From NCBI GenBank assembly GCA_013200995.1, contig CP053688.1, positions 2,356,001 to 2,420,000 on the forward strand: a DNA stretch of 64,000 nt, in the 5' to 3' direction. The notes under the pieces are model-generated. The model searched no databases, was not told where the DNA came from, and was given only the letters and a program-made list of their open reading frames with translations. Made by a program: the position numbers and the translations under genes. Of the stretch, positions 9,399 to 19,774 are shown one piece after another. Positions within the stretch are counted from its first letter, which is position 1, and every line of letters begins with the position of its first letter. The stretch is from Arthrobacter citreus. GTDB lineage: Bacteria > Bacillota > Bacilli > Bacillales > Bacillaceae_G.

Positions 9399-10190
9399 CT
9401 ATGATTGATTGCTGATTGATTTTGAAAAATTTGGTCGTCTTTTCTCTAAAAATGCTTGTACTCCTTCTTTTACATCATCCTTAAGGAAGAGCTCTTGAAA
9501 CAATTCTGCCTCTCTTCCTAGTGCTAAATGAATAGTTAATTCTAGCCCTTCATCTACTGCTTTTTTAATATTTCTTAAAGCAGCAGGAGAGTTATTGCAT
9601 ATTTTAGCTGCTAGTTTCATAGCTGCTTCTATTCCTTCTCCAGATGGTACTACTTTATTAACTAAGCCAATTCGAAGCGCTTCCTCAGCAGAAATATGAT
9701 CGCCTGTAAATAATAGTTCCTTTGCCTTTGCCTCTCCTACAAGTCTAGGTAACCTTTGTGTTCCACCAGCACCAGGTAATAACCCTAGCTTAACTTCTGG
9801 AACACCAATAAAAGCGTGTTCTTCGGCGATTCTAAGATCACACGTTAATGCAAGTTCGCAACCTCCACCAAGTGCAAACCCGTTAATAACAGCAATCGTT
9901 GGTTTAGGCGAAAAATCAATACAATTAAAGAACTCATGATTATCCATAAATTCTGACATTAAGTTTGAGTTACCAATTTTTTCAGGTAACTCTCTTATGT
10001 CCGCACCTGCCATAAAAGCCCTTTGGCCAGCACCTGTTAAAATGATCGCCAACACATTGTCATCTGAATTAAGCTCCTTGAATGTCTTACTTAATTCACC
10101 TTTTACTGCTGTACTGAATGTATTCATAGGTGGATTATCAATTGTAACAACAGCTACCTGTCCTTTTCTTTCAACTGTCACTAAACTCAT
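9399..10190 (-). CDS. Enoyl-CoA hydratase
   Basis: A 263-residue crotonase-fold protein that hydrates trans-2-enoyl-CoA to (S)-3-hydroxyacyl-CoA. The oxyanion-hole segments FMAGADIREL and GFALGGGCELAL are present, as are both catalytic glutamates: Glu112 in GGGCELAL and Glu132 in GVPEVKLGLLPG. The ATG at 10190 follows GAGGTGA with good spacing; a GTG three codons upstream lies inside that site and is less likely. It stands 50 bp after the acyl-CoA dehydrogenase, consistent with consecutive beta-oxidation steps. Confidence 0.93.
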   Translation of the reverse strand: MSLVTVERKGQVAVVTIDNPPMNTFSTAVKGELSKTFKELNSDDNVLAIILTGAGQRAFMAGADIRELPEKIGNSNLMSEFMDNHEFFNCIDFSPKPTIAVINGFALGGGCELALTCDLRIAEEHAFIGVPEVKLGLLPGAGGTQRLPRLVGEAKAKELLFTGDHISAEEALRIGLVNKVVPSGEGIEAAMKLAAKICNNSPAALRNIKKAVDEGLELTIHLALGREAELFQELFLKDDVKEGVQAFLEKRRPNFSKSISNQS

Positions 10191-10240
10191 CCATTTCACC
10201 TCATTAATCGTAAATTTAATAAATCAAATTTAATTGAATA

Positions 10241-11437
10241 CTATAATCCAAGATTTTTAGCGATAATATTTTTCATAATTTCATTTGTACCAGCATAAAT
10301 AGGCATAACTGCAACATCTCTATATTGACGAGCTATATCATATTCTTCCATATATCCATAACCACCATGAAGCTGTAGACAACGAGCAGACATCTTTCTA
10401 GCTTTATCTGTCATCCACCATTTCGCCATAGAAGCTTGAGTTGTTACATCTTCTCCATTCATATGTCTTACTGCCAGGTCGTCAATGAATGCTCCTGCGA
10501 TCGATAGTTCCGTTGCCATTTCAGCAATTTCAAATTGTGTATTTTGGAAAGAGCTAATTGGTACTCCGAAGGCATGTCTTTCTTTAACATATCTAATCGT
10601 AGACTCTACCATTTCTTGTCCAAGTGCGAATGCCGAGCTAGCGCATATAATTCTCTCTTGTTGCAATTTATCCATTAAAATATAGAAACCTTCTCCTTCC
10701 TTGCCAAGGAGATTAGAAACTGGAACTCTAGCATCCTCAAAAATTAGTTCAACAGTATCTTGTGAATGGCCGCCCATTTTTTTCAATTTACGTCCACAAA
10801 TAAATCCAGGAGTATCTTTTTCAACCATAATGATACTAATTCCCTTACGTGCAGGAACAGCTTTAGGGTCTGTTTTCACAACCACGAAAGTTAAATCTGC
10901 ATTCAAACCATTTGTAATAAAAGTTTTTTGGCCGTTAATGACATAATAGTCTCCGTCTCGTACAGCAGTTGTATTAACACTTGCTAAGTCTGAGCCCGTA
11001 CCTGGTTCAGTCATTGCAACTGCTGTAAAAATATCTCCAGTCACACAACCATTCAAATACTTTAACTTTTGTTCTTCAGTACCGTATTTTTCAATATATG
11101 GTACTGTAATCGAACTATGAAGACTTGCTCCTCCGATGCCTCCTCCAATGCGTGAAGTTTCTTCTGCAAGAACTAAATTGAATCCAAAATCTAGTCCTAA
11201 TCCGCCATAAGCTGGATCAACTTGAGGACTAAGAAATCCATGCTCTCCCATTTTTTTGTAAAGTTCTCTAGGCGTGTAACCATTTTCTTCCCATTCATGA
11301 AGGTACGGTTTTACTTCTTTTTCAATGAATTTTTGTAATGATGTACGGTACATCTCATGTTCATCAGTACTATATGCTCTTTTAGTAGAGAACAAATCAA
11401 AAGTAGGTGCTTTTGTTGTAGAACTTGTTTTAGACAT
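10241..11437 (-). CDS. Acyl-CoA dehydrogenase (LCAD/isovaleryl-CoA type)
   Basis: A 398-residue FAD enzyme introducing the alpha-beta double bond into acyl-CoA. AMTEPGTGSD and FITNG are the usual FAD/substrate signatures, and RCLQLHGGYGYMEEYDIARQYRD is the C-terminal one. The MCAD-type catalytic Glu is replaced by Ala in IYAGTNEI, but Glu278 in GQEMVEST aligns with the alternative base position used by long-chain and isovaleryl-CoA dehydrogenases, so the enzyme should be active and belong to that subtype. The ATG at 11437 has GGAGG seven bases upstream. The redox partner (ETF) is not in the window. Confidence 0.92.
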   Translation of the reverse strand: MSKTSSTTKAPTFDLFSTKRAYSTDEHEMYRTSLQKFIEKEVKPYLHEWEENGYTPRELYKKMGEHGFLSPQVDPAYGGLGLDFGFNLVLAEETSRIGGGIGGASLHSSITVPYIEKYGTEEQKLKYLNGCVTGDIFTAVAMTEPGTGSDLASVNTTAVRDGDYYVINGQKTFITNGLNADLTFVVVKTDPKAVPARKGISIIMVEKDTPGFICGRKLKKMGGHSQDTVELIFEDARVPVSNLLGKEGEGFYILMDKLQQERIICASSAFALGQEMVESTIRYVKERHAFGVPISSFQNTQFEIAEMATELSIAGAFIDDLAVRHMNGEDVTTQASMAKWWMTDKARKMSARCLQLHGGYGYMEEYDIARQYRDVAVMPIYAGTNEIMKNIIAKNLGL

Positions 11438-11542
11438 CAAAATTCCTCCAATATTTAAATGGTTAATAGATTACGAAATTCAAAGTTTTATAATTTGTGA
11501 AAACCAAATTAAATAAAGCTAAGTATTGATTACAATCTTGTT

Positions 11543-12727
11543 TTAGTTGATCTTGTACATTGAAACGACAACTGCTCCACCTAGACCTAAGTTATGTTGT
11601 AATGCAACTCTTGCATTTTCAACTTGCCTTTTTTCTGCTTGCCCGCGTAATTGCCAAACAAGCTCAGTACATTGTGCTAATCCAGTAGCTCCAAGCGGAT
11701 GACCTTTTGACATTAATCCACCTGAAGGATTAACAACAAATTTACCGCCATACGTATTATCCCCATTATTAATAAATGTCTCAGCTTCTCCTTCACCACA
11801 TAACCCAAGACCTTCATACGTAATGACCTCGTTTGGTGTAAAGCAATCGTGTAATTCAACAACATCCACATCCTCAGGCCCAATCCCTGCTTTTTCATAA
11901 AGTTCTTTTGCGGCTCTTTGAGTCATTTCAGCACCAACTACGTTTAATACATTTTCATATGTTGCCTCTGTATCTGTTGCCAATACTTGTGAAACAATCT
12001 CTACCGCATTCTTAATTCCATGTTTTTTAGCAAATTCATCAGTACAAACAATTGCAGCTGCAGCACCACATGACGGTGGGCATGCCATGAATCTCGTTAA
12101 ATAAGGTGGACAAATAACTTGTGAGTTTAAAACTTCCTCAACAGTTAATGGCTTATCAAAAATTGAATAAGGGTTATTAATTGCATGATTACGAGTTTTT
12201 ACAGCAACTTTTGCAAAAATATCAGGGTTAGCATCATATTTTTGAATATAAGCAGTTGCTGCCTCTCCAAAAAATTTAATTGCCCCATTTGGTACACTAC
12301 TGTTCGTTAACTCATCTAAACGATCATTAAATGTTTTCAGAGGAGAAGTTCGATCATTCCATACTTCTGATAACGCACCTGGTTGCATCTCTTCAAATCC
12401 AAATGCAAGTGCACAATCAATCGCACCAGACTCTACAGCTTGTCGCGCTAGATATAATGCAGTTGAACCAGACGAACAGTTATTATTTACATTCATGACT
12501 GGAATTCCCGTCATTCCAACTTTATAAAGCGCTGCTTGCCCGCATGTACTGTCCCCATACACATACCCTGCAAATGCCTGTTTAATTTCACTAAAATCAA
12601 TACCCGCATCTTGAACTGCATTTCGGATTGCTTTAGAAGCCATGATTTCATATGGCTCATTTTTTCCTGGCTTCATAAACTTGACCATTCCAACACCGAT
12701 AATTTTCGCGTTTTTGCTCATGTTCAC
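11543..12727 (-). CDS. SCP2/SCPx-type thiolase
   Basis: A 394-residue thiolase-fold protein of the lipid-transfer (SCP2-thiolase) group: nucleophile Cys84 in NVNNNCSSGSTAL, ELHDCFTPNE, and NPSGGLMSKGHPLGATGLAQ. Such enzymes cleave branched or bulky 3-ketoacyl-CoA (pristanoyl, sterol side chains) that ordinary thiolases handle poorly. That fits the AMACR-like protein next door. I take the GTG at 12727, six bases after AGGGG; the ATG two codons later would be too far. A cre-type sequence lies 37-51 bp upstream of the start. It could also be a non-cleaving condensing enzyme. Confidence 0.88.
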   Translation of the reverse strand: MNMSKNAKIIGVGMVKFMKPGKNEPYEIMASKAIRNAVQDAGIDFSEIKQAFAGYVYGDSTCGQAALYKVGMTGIPVMNVNNNCSSGSTALYLARQAVESGAIDCALAFGFEEMQPGALSEVWNDRTSPLKTFNDRLDELTNSSVPNGAIKFFGEAATAYIQKYDANPDIFAKVAVKTRNHAINNPYSIFDKPLTVEEVLNSQVICPPYLTRFMACPPSCGAAAAIVCTDEFAKKHGIKNAVEIVSQVLATDTEATYENVLNVVGAEMTQRAAKELYEKAGIGPEDVDVVELHDCFTPNEVITYEGLGLCGEGEAETFINNGDNTYGGKFVVNPSGGLMSKGHPLGATGLAQCTELVWQLRGQAEKRQVENARVALQHNLGLGGAVVVSMYKIN

Positions 12728-12763
12728 TTCATACCCCTTTCATTTAAACACCTTTCCAATTAT

Positions 12764-12778
12764 AGGAAACGCTTACAT
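12764..12778 (-). promoter_or_regulatory. Catabolite-responsive element (cre) candidate
   Basis: On the minus strand ATGTAAGCGTTTCCT matches the cre consensus WTGNAANCGNWNNCW at every defined position. It lies between the CaiB-like gene and the SCP2 thiolase, 37 bp before the thiolase start, where CcpA binding could repress or roadblock transcription in the presence of preferred sugars. Confidence 0.6.
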
Positions 12779-12847
12779 TAGTTTTTAATAAATAATTGAG
12801 ATTACGATCTACGTCCAACAATGGATTCGATTTTTAGTTGCTTTAGT

Positions 12848-14029
12848 TTATCTAATTACAGATTGGTTTCTCAATTCTTCAATTTCCTCATTTGAATAAC
12901 CATGTTCAGCTAAAATGCAATTTGTGTGTTGACCTGATTTCGGTGCAAGTTCTCGAATAATCCCAGGTGTCTCTGACATTTTAATCGGTGGGGAAATAAG
13001 TTTTACTTCACCTAAACCTGGATCAACGAATGTTTGAAACATTCCTCTTTCAATTAGTTGTGGATCACTTTCTAAATCTTCAAATGAATTCAAAGGTGAA
13101 ACGCATGCTTCAACATTTGAAAACACTTCTACCCATTCTTTTTGAGTTTTAGTTGAAATGATTTCCTGAATTTCAACCTTCATTTGATCTTGAATTTGAA
13201 TAGGTGCATACTGTTTTCGTATCAAGTCTTCCCTTTCAATTACTCTGCAAAATTCTTTCCAAAACTTTGGTTCGACAGCTCCGACAGAAAGAAAACGTCC
13301 ATCTTTCGTTTCGTACACTTCGTAAAATGCATTTTTACCAGATAACTGTAGTTCACCGCGATTTGATGGAATATTTGCAGTTATATAATCCGGCAGATTA
13401 AGTTGTAGCCATGAAAGAGCACCATCCATCATTGAGATGTCAATAAATTGCCCTTTTCCAGATCGTTCTCTCTCATACAGAGCCATTAATATCCCAACAG
13501 TTGCTAATAACGCTCCTCCACCAAGATCAGCAATTGGAACGGGTGGAACAACCGGTTTTCTATTTCGTTCACCAAAAAGTTCAAGTAATCCCGCATAGCT
13601 TATATAGTTCAAATCATGACCTGGCTGCTTAGCATATGGCCCAGTTTGACCATATCCTGTTACTGCACAATAAATAAGTGATGGGTTAATTTTCTTTAAT
13701 TCTTCATAACCGACACCAAGCTTATCCATTACGCCTGGTCGAAATGATTCAACAACAACATCTACCTTTTCAATCAATTTAAAAAATATCGTCTTCCCTT
13801 CGTCACTTTTTAAATCTAAACAAATACTTTTTTTGTTCCGATTAAGTGAATGAAAAAACGCGCTATCCTCACCTACTTTAGGTTCACCTGCTCTTGCATA
13901 ATCACCTAAATTCGTATCTTCTACTTTTATTACTTCGGCCCCGTAATCAGCTAAAAGCATCGTACAATATGGACCAGGTAATAAACGTGTTAAGTCTAAT
14001 ACACGTAGAGAATTTAATGCTGAAGACAT
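12848..14029 (-). CDS. CaiB/BaiF family CoA-transferase or alpha-methylacyl-CoA racemase
   Basis: A 393-residue class III CoA-transferase-fold protein: DLTRLLPGPYCTMLLADYGA at the N-terminus, the ESFRPGVMDKLG segment, and GHDLNYISYAG (His138-Asp139). The GHDxNY motif is the one in alpha-methylacyl-CoA racemases, whose His removes the alpha proton, so a racemase role is slightly favoured over CoA transfer. It would convert (2R)- to (2S)-methylacyl-CoA so that the dehydrogenase can act, matching the SCP2 thiolase as a branched-chain oxidation set. Start ATG behind CGGAGGAAAT. Family members are hard to separate by motif. Confidence 0.85.
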   Translation of the reverse strand: MSSALNSLRVLDLTRLLPGPYCTMLLADYGAEVIKVEDTNLGDYARAGEPKVGEDSAFFHSLNRNKKSICLDLKSDEGKTIFFKLIEKVDVVVESFRPGVMDKLGVGYEELKKINPSLIYCAVTGYGQTGPYAKQPGHDLNYISYAGLLELFGERNRKPVVPPVPIADLGGGALLATVGILMALYERERSGKGQFIDISMMDGALSWLQLNLPDYITANIPSNRGELQLSGKNAFYEVYETKDGRFLSVGAVEPKFWKEFCRVIEREDLIRKQYAPIQIQDQMKVEIQEIISTKTQKEWVEVFSNVEACVSPLNSFEDLESDPQLIERGMFQTFVDPGLGEVKLISPPIKMSETPGIIRELAPKSGQHTNCILAEHGYSNEEIEELRNQSVIR

Positions 14030-14101
14030 TCTATTTCCTCCGACTTTGCAAATTATTGACGCTACAACATGAAACTTTTATCTTTATAACTACTAACAAA
14101 T

Positions 14102-14872
14102 TTATTTAGGTTGCATACGGATTGCACCGTCTAGACGAATTACTTCACCATTTAACATTGGGTTTTCAATGATTGACTGAGTTAATTTTGCAAACTCGCT
14201 TGGTTGACCTAGTCTTTTTGGGAATGGAACCATTTCTCCAAGTGCAATTCTTACATGCTCAGGAGCAGTTTCAAGAAGTGGCGTATCAAACAATCCAGGA
14301 GCAATTGTCATCACACGAATTCCATGACTAGCTAAATCTCGTGCAATTGGTAAGGTCATTCCAGCAATACCGGCTTTAGAAGCACTATATGCTGCCTGGC
14401 CCATTTGACCTTCGAAAGCTGCAACTGAAGCAGTATTGATAATAACTCCTTTTTCTCCATCATTATTCTTTTCGTTTTGAGCCATTTTTTCGGCAGCTAA
14501 GCGTATTACATTAAATGTACCAACCAAATTAACATGAATAACCTTTGAAAAAGCTGCTAATGGAAACGGACCATATTTACTAATTGTTTTAATTGCATTA
14601 CCTATCCCTGCGCAGTTTACCAAAGCGTTAACTTTACCAAAGCGTTCAATAGCTTGATATAAAGCCTCTTGTACTTCCTCTTCATCCGTAACATTTGTCT
14701 TAACAAAAAGTACATTTTCTTCTCCAAGAGATTGAACAAGCTTTTTTCCTAACTCTGCATTAAGATCAATGATGACAGCTTTCCCACCATTTTCGACGAC
14801 ATTTTTTACAGTTGCCTCTCCAAGACCAGATGCTCCTCCGGTAACAACAACGACACTGTTCTTTAAATCCAT
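14102..14872 (-). CDS. Type II 3-hydroxyacyl-CoA dehydrogenase (HSD10-like SDR)
   Basis: A 256-residue SDR resembling HSD17B10: TGGASGLG near residues 11-18, the NAD-specific Asp36 (VIIDLNAE), NCAGI, and catalytic Ser149, Tyr162 and Lys166 (AYSASKAG). The stretch [27 protein letters not shown] and the ending [10 protein letters not shown] are typical. It oxidises (S)-3-hydroxyacyl-CoA to 3-ketoacyl-CoA, filling the step between the hydratase and thiolase of this cluster. First gene of the minus-strand unit; ATG behind AAGGAGAAATG. It shares its upstream region with the divergent LysR regulator. Confidence 0.92.
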   Translation of the reverse strand: MDLKNSVVVVTGGASGLGEATVKNVVENGGKAVIIDLNAELGKKLVQSLGEENVLFVKTNVTDEEEVQEALYQAIERFGKVNALVNCAGIGNAIKTISKYGPFPLAAFSKVIHVNLVGTFNVIRLAAEKMAQNEKNNDGEKGVIINTASVAAFEGQMGQAAYSASKAGIAGMTLPIARDLASHGIRVMTIAPGLFDTPLLETAPEHVRIALGEMVPFPKRLGQPSEFAKLTQSIIENPMLNGEVIRLDGAIRMQPK

Positions 14873-15213
14873 TTTTCATTTCTCCTTTACTAATCAATGT
14901 AAAATGTTTATAGGATAAAGCACTTATAAAAGTGTACTTACCTACCAATTAAATGGTAAATTTAAATACAAATACTATTCAAAAATCGTATTCTATTAAA
15001 TAATAGTAAGTGGTTGGTAGAATAAACAATTTCACTCAATCAGTCACTAAAATAATTATCAGAATACTTTTAATTATCGTAACTTTAAGTTATCCTATAG
15101 TAAATTAATGGTTTTGAATGGTACTTTAAGCTAGAGTTAATTAGCGAATATATCCGGAATTTTTATAGTTGAAAATAGACATTTCTACATAAATTTCTAC
15201 TAGAGGTGATACC
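14873..15213. promoter_or_regulatory. Divergent control region of LysR gene and beta-oxidation operon
   Basis: A 341-bp AT-rich spacer between divergent genes, the usual binding place for a LysR regulator. Two short dyads are visible: CACTT-4-AAGTG (14921-14934) and TACCA-6-TGGTA (14943-14958). Either could be an LTTR half-site pair; neither is a clean T-N11-A match. Confidence 0.4.
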
Positions 15214-16143
15214 ATGCGGATCGAACAACTACAATATATTGTCGAAATAGCAAAAACCGGTTCAATTACTAATACTTCTGAACATCTCCATTTATCCGCT
15301 CCAGGAATTAGTCAATCAATTAAAGGATTGGAAGAGGAGCTTGGTGTAAAAGTATTCGAACGTTCTAGAACTGGATTACTTCCAACAGATATAGGAAAAG
15401 AAATTATTACATTAGCACAAGAAGTATTAAACAAAATGGGGGAAATTAAGGAAGTTGCTAATAATTATACCTCGTCCTTAGATGGTAACCTCTCGATAGC
15501 GGTGATCAATACACTGTGCAGAAGTATCGTCCCGCAGACACTTGCAAGTTTTAAAATTAAATATCCAGGAATAAATGTAAAAATTAATGAGTTCTCCGCA
15601 AACAGTCTTGTAAAGAAAAGTGTTTTAAATGGAGAGGCAGATATTGGCTTACTAGCTAATCCTCGAAGTAATAATGACGAAAATAAACAATTAATTTCGA
15701 TTCCTGTGCTAGATAGTCCATTAATGGTTTGTTTTAGTAAAGATTCTGAACATGCAAAGCAAGACACTATTCATATTAAAGACATTATCCATTTACCTAT
15801 TGCAGCTTTTAGTAATAATTCAGAAACAATTGACTACTACAATTCATTTTCAAAGTTTGGAAAACTTAATATTTTGTTCCATTCGAATAGCCCTGAAACT
15901 AGAAATTATTTTATATCACAGGGCTTAGCTATAGGCTTTGATTGTGCATTAGCTACTAAATTTGATCATAGTGTTAAAAGCGGTAATATTTTAGCAGTCC
16001 CTTTAGTCGGTGTTGAAAAGAATGTATCAAAGTTGTCCTTTTTCTGTATACAATTAAAAAGTCAACATTTCTCTTTTGCAGCAAAAGAGTTTTTAAAAGA
16101 AATCCAACTTCAATCAAAAATATGTGAAAATAGTTTCATATAA
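15214..16143 (+). CDS. LysR family transcriptional regulator
   Basis: A 309-residue LTTR. The N-terminal winged helix (LQYIVEIAKTGSITNTSEHL through APGISQSIKGLEEELGVKVF) is intact, followed by a type 2 periplasmic-binding-like effector domain of about 210 residues. The ATG follows AGAGGTGAT. Being divergent from the dehydrogenase-led operon, it probably controls that operon and itself; the likely ligand would be an acyl-CoA or related acid, which is inference. A strong terminator follows. Confidence 0.93.
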   Translation: MRIEQLQYIVEIAKTGSITNTSEHLHLSAPGISQSIKGLEEELGVKVFERSRTGLLPTDIGKEIITLAQEVLNKMGEIKEVANNYTSSLDGNLSIAVINTLCRSIVPQTLASFKIKYPGINVKINEFSANSLVKKSVLNGEADIGLLANPRSNNDENKQLISIPVLDSPLMVCFSKDSEHAKQDTIHIKDIIHLPIAAFSNNSETIDYYNSFSKFGKLNILFHSNSPETRNYFISQGLAIGFDCALATKFDHSVKSGNILAVPLVGVEKNVSKLSFFCIQLKSQHFSFAAKEFLKEIQLQSKICENSFI

Positions 16144-16145
16144 AA

Positions 16146-16188
16146 AAACCTGATCAAAATTATTAAAATTTTGATCAGGTTTTTTTGA
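16146..16188 (+). terminator. Rho-independent terminator of the LysR gene
   Basis: A 15-bp perfect stem, AAACCTGATCAAAAT (16146-16160) with its complement at 16168-16182, begins directly after the stop codon and is followed by seven T's. Confidence 0.88.
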
Positions 16189-16468
16189 ATTGTATTTTAA
16201 GTTCAAAACTATTAAGAAGTACATTTAAGCTTAATGAAAAAGAAATGACATAAAAAGAATGTATACCTCAATGATTGCCAAACGATTAAATAAGGATAGG
16301 TGACATTCATAAAATTTATTTAATGAAGTAATTGTTTAAGAAAAAATGGGCTTTCTTAGTTAAATAAGTATTACTAGATTTATTCTCAATTAAGGGACCA
16401 ACAACTGGGTGAAGTCTGTATTATTCCTCGAATGTCGTTTTCTAATAAAATCAGTAACTATTCTCAAA

Positions 16469-17347
<879 letters not shown>

Positions 17348-17577
17348 CTACTGAATCATCCTTAATAAGTTCAGTTCTTAGAATCAATATAATGTTTATA
17401 TTTTTTACTATTTCTTATTATGCAGTAAATTAAACGGCTACTGTTATCCAATTCTTATCAAATGTTTGCCTAATTCTCTCAATCACTAATCTTTCGTAGC
17501 AATTAAAAAACCAAGTTTATTTTTCTAAAAAAATCCAAACATTTTCATAAGCGACTACAGGAAAACTCGAGCGGATA

Positions 17578-17618
17578 ATAAAAGAAAAAAGTGTACGAGA
17601 ATGGATTCGTACACTTTT
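17578..17618 (-). terminator. Terminator of the LysE-AraC unit
   Basis: AAAAGTGTACGA (17587-17598) pairs perfectly with TCGTACACTTTT (17607-17618). On the minus strand the stem ends in TTTTTTCTTTT. The rest of the 17321-17764 spacer shows no gene. Confidence 0.8.
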
Positions 17619-17764
17619 AATACAAGTTATATATCTACTAATCTATACAATCCAACACAAGTTACTAGCATTTTACTCCCTGTTAAAAATTTAGGTAATA
17701 ACTGTTAATGATATATAGTATGGTAATTTTAGATTTTAACTCTAAATTACAATCAATCACAATC

Positions 17765-18541
17765 TTAATTTAAATGTGACAGATACCCATATGCTGTTGT
17801 TCCATATACACTTTTAAAATGTTTATTTAAATGGGCTAAATCAACAAAACCACAATCCGATACCGCAGAATATATATCTCTATTTTTTTCTATCAACTGC
17901 TTTGCTCGTTCAATTTTACAATTAAGATAGTATTGATACGGTGATATTCCAGTATGAGCCTTGAATGATCTGATAAACTTAAATTTCGATAAATTAAGTT
18001 CTTTACATATCTCATCAAGTTTTAGGATATCTTCTAAATTAGAATGAAGCATATCCTTTGCTTTTCTCATTAGAGAGTTATCTTTCTTATATTCTGTTGA
18101 AAGGTTAGATTGAATTAAACTATCTGTAAGAGTTACGAGTAATTCACAACACATAGCCTCATCTTTCCCACTTAATATTGCATTAGTTAGGCTTAATATT
18201 TTATGTTCAAGTGTATGGTCGTACACAATAGGAGTTGAAAATCGTACTATATCCTTTTTCTCAATAACTTCTAACAGTAATTTTGGGTCGATATATAACA
18301 TGACATAATCAAGCCCAGCCTCATCATGCGCCATTCCATCATGTGCCTGTTCTGGATTAAAAAGCATAACACCATTTTGATGAGATAATTGTAAAAAACC
18401 ATCCAAATTATACTGTTGAATGCCACGTAATGTTACGCCTATTGCATACTCCATATGAGAGTGTTTTTTATATTTAAAATCTGTCATACTTGCAGATAGC
18501 GCCGTAATACCTGCAGATTTTTTATAGATAAATTTGTCCAT
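17765..18541 (-). CDS. AraC family transcriptional regulator
   Basis: A 258-residue regulator with an N-terminal cupin-like sensor (HMEYAIGVTLRGIQQY through FNPEQAHDG) and a C-terminal double HTH (LDEICKELNLSKFKFIRSF then ERAKQLIEKNRDIYSAVSDCG). The ATG at 18541 has GAGGTG six bases upstream; the GTG nine bases earlier overlaps that site. It follows the LysE-type exporter by 25 bp and is probably co-transcribed, an arrangement common for amino-acid exporters and their AraC regulators. Confidence 0.9.
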   Translation of the reverse strand: MDKFIYKKSAGITALSASMTDFKYKKHSHMEYAIGVTLRGIQQYNLDGFLQLSHQNGVMLFNPEQAHDGMAHDEAGLDYVMLYIDPKLLLEVIEKKDIVRFSTPIVYDHTLEHKILSLTNAILSGKDEAMCCELLVTLTDSLIQSNLSTEYKKDNSLMRKAKDMLHSNLEDILKLDEICKELNLSKFKFIRSFKAHTGISPYQYYLNCKIERAKQLIEKNRDIYSAVSDCGFVDLAHLNKHFKSVYGTTAYGYLSHLN

Positions 18542-18566
18542 TAAATTCACCTCATTAACAACTTAC

Positions 18567-19142
18567 TTACAACCATATCATTACTGCGGCATAAACTAAG
18601 AACAATGCCATCAATACATTAACAGACTTTTTATGTGTCTGTAAAAACATCTTAAAGATTGTACCAAATAGAACCCAAGTAATAAATGCTAAAAACCCTA
18701 TGATTGTAATTAATAGAACACTTATTGTAACCGCAGGCATTTTGACATAATAAGGGAGAATATAACTAGGAATTACAGTCATAGTAAATAGTACCACCTT
18801 CGGATTTAAAAACTGCATAAAAAAGCCTGAAATAAAAGTACCCCTTTGGCTTATGGATGATTTTGATGAATCCATTTTGTAAATTTGATAGGCTAGATAC
18901 AGCATATAAAAGCTTCCAATTATTTGCATAAAAATTAATATTTTCGGTATAATTTCGATCAACATACTGTTTACTATAGCAGAAATTACAAGTAATAATC
19001 CAAAAGCAATCGTTGCACCATAAGTATATTCTAATGCCTTTTTTGTCCCATTATTATGCACTGTCGATAATATAACTATATTAGTAGGTCCCGGTGTAAA
19101 TGTAACAATAAAACAGTAAAGAATAAAAGATGTAATATTCAT
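18567..19142 (-). CDS. LysE/RhtB family amino-acid exporter
   Basis: A 191-residue membrane protein with about six hydrophobic segments and the family signature FTPGPTNIVILSTVHNNG near the N-terminus, plus GFFMQFLNPKVVLF. It should export an amino acid or a similar small metabolite across the cytoplasmic membrane. I moved the start to the ATG at 19142, which follows AAAGGAG by eight bases; an upstream in-frame ATG would add a non-hydrophobic extension across the binding site. First gene of the pair with AraC. Confidence 0.9.
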   Translation of the reverse strand: MNITSFILYCFIVTFTPGPTNIVILSTVHNNGTKKALEYTYGATIAFGLLLVISAIVNSMLIEIIPKILIFMQIIGSFYMLYLAYQIYKMDSSKSSISQRGTFISGFFMQFLNPKVVLFTMTVIPSYILPYYVKMPAVTISVLLITIIGFLAFITWVLFGTIFKMFLQTHKKSVNVLMALFLVYAAVMIWL

Positions 19143-19317
19143 AAGAAAAACTCCTTTCAAGTTATTCTTATACAAACATACATCTTTAGATTAAATAGCT
19201 ATAGTATATTATTGCATTTATAAACCGTTACCAGAAAAATTAATTTTACAAATTTTAACTACTTTTATTTATTTAATTTCCTTAGAAATCAGTACATCAT
19301 TTTTTTCCAACTAAATG

Positions 19318-19351
19318 AAAAGAGCAATTACAAATTAAGGATTTGCTCTTT
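19318..19351 (-). terminator. Terminator after the LysR-type fragment
   Basis: AAAGAGCAA (19318-19326) pairs with TTGCTCTTT (19343-19351), followed on the minus strand by TTTTC. It lies 54 bp after the stop of the 19405-19647 gene. Confidence 0.6.
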
Positions 19352-19404
19352 AAAAATTTTATTGTAATCATACTTCATCAATATTATTGAATTCAAAATA
19401 TGAA

Positions 19405-19647
19405 TTACCTTTTTATTTCTTTAATTTTTTCACCTAACTCCTCATATTCCTTTACTACTTCTTTTACAAATGAAATAATCCTAGTTCCTATGAATGTAAG
19501 TACAACTTTAGTGTCACTCGAACACTCAATTAGTTTAAATCCAATTTCGTTTTCTAACATAGATAGAGATTGTATAATGTCAGACTCACTAACATGATAC
19601 TTCCTAGCAACTTTTAAAAAATTTCCACTTGTGACAGCGTATTTCAT
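19405..19647 (-). CDS. LysR-type DNA-binding fragment (80 aa)
   Basis: An 80-residue protein matching only the DNA-binding part of LysR regulators: AVTSGNFLKVARKYHVSESD, then LSMLENEIGFKLIE and the wing with VLTFIGTR, ending in a helix VKEVVKEYEELGEKIKEI that matches the linker helix. The whole effector domain (about 200 aa) is missing. There is no clear ribosome binding site before the ATG, and the frame is open upstream, so the start is uncertain. It may be a remnant or a free-standing DNA-binding protein. A similar short protein occurs at 56619. Confidence 0.55.
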   Translation of the reverse strand: MKYAVTSGNFLKVARKYHVSESDIIQSLSMLENEIGFKLIECSSDTKVVLTFIGTRIISFVKEVVKEYEELGEKIKEIKR

Positions 19648-19774
19648 TAAAATTACTTTAGATTCTAAAGAATTCTTACTGATGATTGTTGGGTTTCGAG
19701 AACGTTCTCTTAACTTATATTATATAGGGGCCAACTATTAAGTTATCGTCAACAACTATTTAGCACTAAAAGAA

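Noticed and set aside
11713..11898. 61-codon minus-strand frame inside the SCP2 thiolase
   Set aside because: An out-of-frame shadow of the thiolase gene with no ribosome binding site.
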